Of a DNA stretch of 64,000 bases, positions 63,503 through 64,000 are shown in pieces. Both the position numbers and the translations under genes were made by a program. The number at the start of each line of letters is the position of its first letter. Position 1 is the first letter of the stretch. Source of the stretch: Paenibacillus uliginis N3/975 (GTDB taxonomy: Bacteria; Bacillota; Bacilli; Paenibacillales; Paenibacillaceae). The notes under the pieces were generated by a model. It was not told the origin of the DNA. It was given only the letters and a program-made list of their open reading frames with translations, and made no database searches. The stretch is from assembly GCF_900177425.1 (NCBI RefSeq), contig NZ_LT840184.1, positions 6,073,787 through 6,137,786 on the forward strand, in the 5' to 3' direction.

Positions 63503-64000
63503 TTAATTATTAGTATGAAGAAAAGCGAATAGCTCTATATTCATTTCCTCTACTCCTTGTCCAAGCCATATTAGGTGTCCCCATGTATTAAGGATACAAA
63601 GTTTGGAATTTGAAATATTATTATGTGCATTATACGCATGCTCGATTGAAACAGCCCGATCATTTTGGCTATGCAGAATAAGAGTCGGGCATTTAATTGA
63701 TTGCAAATCTGAAAGAGTGATATTACCTGTCTGCGATAAATCTATAAAAAAACCCTGTCCTGAGCGTTGGCGTTCTATCATTTCCTTAAACTTATTGATA
63801 TCTTCATCACTAATATGGCTTTTTAATTCAGCATATGACAATTTACTAAAAGAAGGAGCCATCTGTTTAAAGATAAATTTGGGGAATATGTTAATCATAG
63901 AGCTGAGTAACTTCCATGTATATTTCTCCAGTGAAGGGTGGAAGAGCATTTGGGCTGCTTTATATTCTTTATCTTTAGGTGTAAGCCATTCTTTAGATAC
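63503..64000 (-). CDS. Alpha/beta-fold hydrolase, truncated by the window edge
   Basis: The C-terminal 165 residues of an alpha/beta hydrolase; the open frame continues past base 64000, so the internal ATG at 63949 is not the start. The catalytic Asp lies in TLILHSQNDRAVSIEHAYNA and the catalytic His in NTWGHLIWLG. The nucleophile-elbow half lies outside the window. A cap-like helical part (residues ~18-90 of what is seen) precedes it. Third AT-rich accessory gene in a row, followed 28 bases after its stop by element B. Confidence 0.82.
   Translation of the reverse strand, partial: VSKEWLTPKDKEYKAAQMLFHPSLEKYTWKLLSSMINIFPKFIFKQMAPSFSKLSYAELKSHISDEDINKFKEMIERQRSGQGFFIDLSQTGNITLSDLQSIKCPTLILHSQNDRAVSIEHAYNAHNNISNSKLCILNTWGHLIWLGQGVEEMNIELFAFLHTNN

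Overview
The window looks like chromosome from a Paenibacillus-type Firmicute. It carries a complete central glycolytic operon headed by the repressor CggR, the rapZ-yvcK-whiA-HPr block, a CtsR-type operator in front of clpP, PurBox-like sites plus a guanine-class riboswitch, and secreted proteins with copper-amine-oxidase-type stalk domains. No rRNA, prophage, CRISPR array or intact insertion sequence was seen. One tRNA gene is present.

Layout. 1-1863: a truncated TerB-N gene and a small M50-like membrane protein. 1872-9210: a purine operon. A promoter with PurBox-like sites is followed by a guanine-class riboswitch and terminator, then a PotABCD-style ABC importer with a nucleoside hydrolase inside it and adenine deaminase at the end. 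9168-9478: a 300 bp imperfect inverted duplication between converging operons. 9483-16886: cggR-gap-pgk-tpiA-gpmI-eno on the minus strand, with promoter and CggR operator. 17205-22478: degV, a decayed serine hydrolase, tRNA-Arg(CCG), clpP, and envelope proteins of unknown role. 22511-26390: potABCD with a candidate leader attenuator. 26478-33889: a SIMPL protein, the HPr/whiA/yvcK/rapZ block, glucokinase and an oligo-1,6-glucosidase. 34055-37660: an ABC-2 exporter with its DesK/NarL-type two-component pair. 37720-40785: assorted housekeeping genes, including a membrane-fused exonuclease-like protein. 40809-45188: an iron-regulated FecCD-type importer, divergent from two paralogous GATase1-like proteins. 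45200-56764: many small accessory and envelope genes on the minus strand, including an ECF sigma/anti-sigma pair and a secreted erythromycin-esterase-like protein. 56968-60299: a decayed ECF sigma gene with a degenerate peptidase-MA-like protein, then an intact ECF sigma/anti-sigma pair. 60573-64000: an inositol-monophosphatase-like gene followed by three AT-rich accessory genes separated by related palindromic elements.

How the parts work together. The glycolytic block, glucokinase, oligo-1,6-glucosidase and the HPr-like protein together handle sugar breakdown and its signalling. The first operon reads as purine or nucleoside salvage: uptake, cleavage to base plus ribose, then adenine to hypoxanthine, all under purine-responsive control. 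The region from about 40 kb onward is accessory in character.

Most promising for new biology: (i) the palindromic elements at 62590-62752 and 63324-63474, which share an attC-like end architecture and separate cassette-like genes; (ii) the Fur-box cluster with two tandem GATase1-like paralogues; (iii) the riboswitch-controlled polyamine-type importer predicted to carry purines; (iv) the giant inverted duplication at 9168-9478. All functional calls rest on reading motifs by eye; no database search was run.
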